Shown here piece after piece: positions 50,654 through 51,513 of a stretch of DNA of 51,513 bases. The first letter of the stretch is position 1; every line of letters starts with the position of its first letter. This DNA comes from UMGS1601 sp900553335. Lineage in GTDB: Bacteria > Bacillota > Clostridia > Oscillospirales > Ruminococcaceae. The translations under genes were made by a program, and so were the position numbers. A model generated the notes under the pieces. That model worked only from the letters and a program-made list of their open reading frames with translations. It did not search any database and had not been told where the DNA came from. The stretch is from contig CALEUW010000039.1 in NCBI GenBank assembly GCA_937920725.1, positions 1-51,513 on the forward strand, given 5' to 3'.

Positions 50654-50697
50654 ATATCCCAAATTGGGATATTTTTATTATACCATAATGGGATAAT
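50654..50697. promoter_or_regulatory. Palindromic operators between ATPase and repressor
   Basis: ATATCCCAA-A-TTGGGATAT (50654-50672) is a 19-bp palindrome covering the ATPase start of transcription. A second, imperfect one, ATTATACCATAATGGGATAA (50677-50696), lies over its promoter spacer. Probable binding sites of the XRE repressor encoded at 50717. Confidence 0.6.
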
Positions 50698-50705
50698 AAA
50701 GTCAA
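50677..50705 (-). promoter_or_regulatory. Promoter of the calcium ATPase
   Basis: Minus-strand TTGACT (50700-50705), 17-nt spacer ending TGG, TATAAT (50677-50682). Confidence 0.8.
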
Positions 50706-50716
50706 GAGGTGATTAT

Positions 50717-50923
50717 ATGAAAATTAAAATTTTACGAGAGAAAAAGAACATAACACAGCTTAAAATGGCTATGGATCTAAACATGAGTCAAAATACCATA
50801 AGCCGTTACGAAACCGGTGAAAGAGAACCGAGTCTTGCCGAGCTTATAAAAATAGCAGATTATTTTGACGTTTCTATCGACTATATTCTTGACCGAACGG
50901 ATAATCCTAAGATTAACAGGTAA
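50717..50923 (+). CDS. XRE-family transcriptional regulator, 68 aa
   Basis: Minimal Cro/C1-type helix-turn-helix: KILREKKNITQLKMAMDLNM, SQNTISRYETGEREPSLAEL and IKIADYFDVSIDYILDRTD. AGAGGTGA before ATG. Divergent from the calcium ATPase with palindromic operators between them, so it is probably its repressor and its own. It has no ligand domain, so the signal it senses is unclear. Confidence 0.88.
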   Translation: MKIKILREKKNITQLKMAMDLNMSQNTISRYETGEREPSLAELIKIADYFDVSIDYILDRTDNPKINR

Positions 50924-50924
50924 T

Positions 50925-50959
50925 AAAATAACAGAGAGTTTTTTATTCTCTGTTATTTT
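50925..50959. terminator. Bidirectional terminator
   Basis: AAAATAACAGAGA (50925-50937) pairs with TCTCTGTTATTTT (50947-50959). Confidence 0.8.
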
Positions 50960-50964
50960 AATTT

Positions 50965-51123
50965 TCATTCCTTATAACTGCGCTTTTTATTTGTCAATCC
51001 GGCGATATAGTCTAATGATGTGTCATACAGCAATGCCAGCTTTATCATTTTTTCAAACTTGACTTCTATTTTTCCTGTTTCTATTAAGCTGTAATGCTGC
51101 TTGGATATTTTAAATAATTTTTT
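50965..51123 (-). pseudogene. Truncated XRE regulator gene
   Basis: An open frame of 52 codons after TGA (51124-51126) gives ISKQHYSLIETGKIEVKFEK and MIKLALLYDTSLDYIAGLTN, the recognition helix and C-terminal half of a Cro/C1 helix-turn-helix. There is no start codon or N-terminal half, so the 5' end has been lost. Confidence 0.6.
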
Positions 51124-51196
51124 TCACATAATTTATTATGTATATGAAACAATAAATTATTTTTTGTGATATAATGAACATATACGAACAAAAGGA

Positions 51197-51421
51197 GTGT
51201 ATTATCCTGATATAGATATCCTCATTGCAATTGCTAAACACTATAATGTTTCTGTTGATTATCTTATTGGATTTTTTGATGATAAGATGCCGTACACAAA
51301 ATCTAATTTTCCCAAACAGGAACAAGACCTGTTTCTTTTATTTGAACAGCTCGATTCCATACAAAGAGAAAAGACTGTTTCATACATACAAGGTATTAAT
51401 GACGGATATAAAAAGAAATGA
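51197..51421 (+). pseudogene. Truncated XRE regulator, 5' end missing
   Basis: The frame begins right at AAAGGAGTG and encodes YPDIDILIAIAKHYNVSVDY, the C-terminal half of an XRE HTH, then a Glu/Gln-rich tail (QEQDLFLLFEQLDSIQREK). The HTH helices 1-3 are gone, apparently by a deletion joining the ribosome site to mid-gene. An extended -10 TGATATAAT (51163-51171) lies upstream. Whether a 74-aa product is made is unclear. It precedes the RHH gene at 51438. Confidence 0.5.
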
Positions 51422-51437
51422 AAGGAATATATAACAA

Positions 51438-51513
51438 ATGTTAAAAATACAAGGAAAGCCTGAAACTATCAGCAAGACGTTAAGATTGCCGATAAATGTA
51501 GTGAAAAAGCTTG
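51438..51513 (+). CDS. Small ribbon-helix-helix protein, 5' end only (cut by window)
   Basis: Reads MLKIQGKPETISKTLRLP then INVVKKL before the window ends. Nearly the same N terminus as the 59-aa RHH protein at 1140, so a paralogue in the same position behind another small regulator gene. Confidence 0.6.
   Translation, partial: MLKIQGKPETISKTLRLPINVVKKL

Noticed and set aside
50471..50670. Mn2+ (yybP-ykoY) riboswitch before the calcium ATPase
   Set aside because: Conserved GGGGAGUA and paired loop sequences are absent.

Overview
The window looks like the chromosome of a low-GC, Gram-positive Clostridia member, most likely a Ruminococcus-like Oscillospiraceae. The reasons are strong AGGAGG-type ribosome sites, frequent TTG/GTG starts, a Clostridia-type division/cell-wall (dcw) cluster without ftsA, MurE with the meso-DAP signature DNPR, a SigH-like sigma factor, a DUF6062-type protein, Thr/Glu-rich lipoprotein linkers and a holin-like type I toxin. 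There is no rRNA, convincing tRNA or CRISPR array. Assignments rest on reading motifs by eye; no database search was possible.

Layout. 1-1360: accessory regulatory patch with a palindromic repeat, a 29-aa holin-like toxin with a facing antisense RNA, an Arc-type ribbon-helix-helix (RHH) protein, a small Spo0A-C-terminal-like protein and a second RHH protein. 1396-5852: gdhA (minus), then a plus-strand threonine operon (ACT regulator, hom, thrB). 5866-6620: lipoprotein plus the dead remnant of a secreted protein behind a strong promoter. 6766-12029: minus-strand run with metallophosphoesterase, patatin, thioesterase, HAD phosphatase, a TPR-like membrane protein, a four-CxxC zinc protein with an unusual tRNA-like leader, a SigH-like sigma factor and an orphan fumarase beta subunit. 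12103-26214: dcw cluster in the order mraZ, rsmH, ftsL, PASTA PBP, murE, murF, ftsW, murG, two tandem tiny membrane proteins, murA, divIB, ftsZ. mraY and murD are missing, and a palindromic repeat sits where they would be expected. 26324-29240: valS with a repeat in its leader.

29300-31445: secreted chymotrypsin-like protease plus lipoprotein, sharing promoter and terminator sequence with the 5.9-6.6 kb locus. 31554-35264: an apparently catalytically dead P-type-ATPase-like membrane protein and an RlmB-type methyltransferase. 35265-35839: gene-free and AT-rich, with an iteron-like TGTTTAAAAC array. 35840-39817: DUF6062 protein, then a 2.5-kb insert (secreted cysteine protease plus two paralogous lipoproteins) bracketed by an exact 114-bp duplication of the 3' end of a neighbouring membrane-protein gene. 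39844-47647: two giant YfhO-family membrane proteins, a GT2 glycosyltransferase and a small membrane protein, probably envelope glycosylation. 47840-50923: Ca2+-type P-ATPase facing a divergent XRE repressor with palindromic operators. 50925-51513: two truncated XRE genes and the start of a second RHH protein nearly identical at its N terminus to the one at 1140.

The most unusual items are the dead P-type ATPase homologue, the 114-bp-flanked protease/lipoprotein insert together with related cassettes sharing promoter sequence, the tRNA-like leader, and the tandem micro-membrane proteins inside the dcw cluster.
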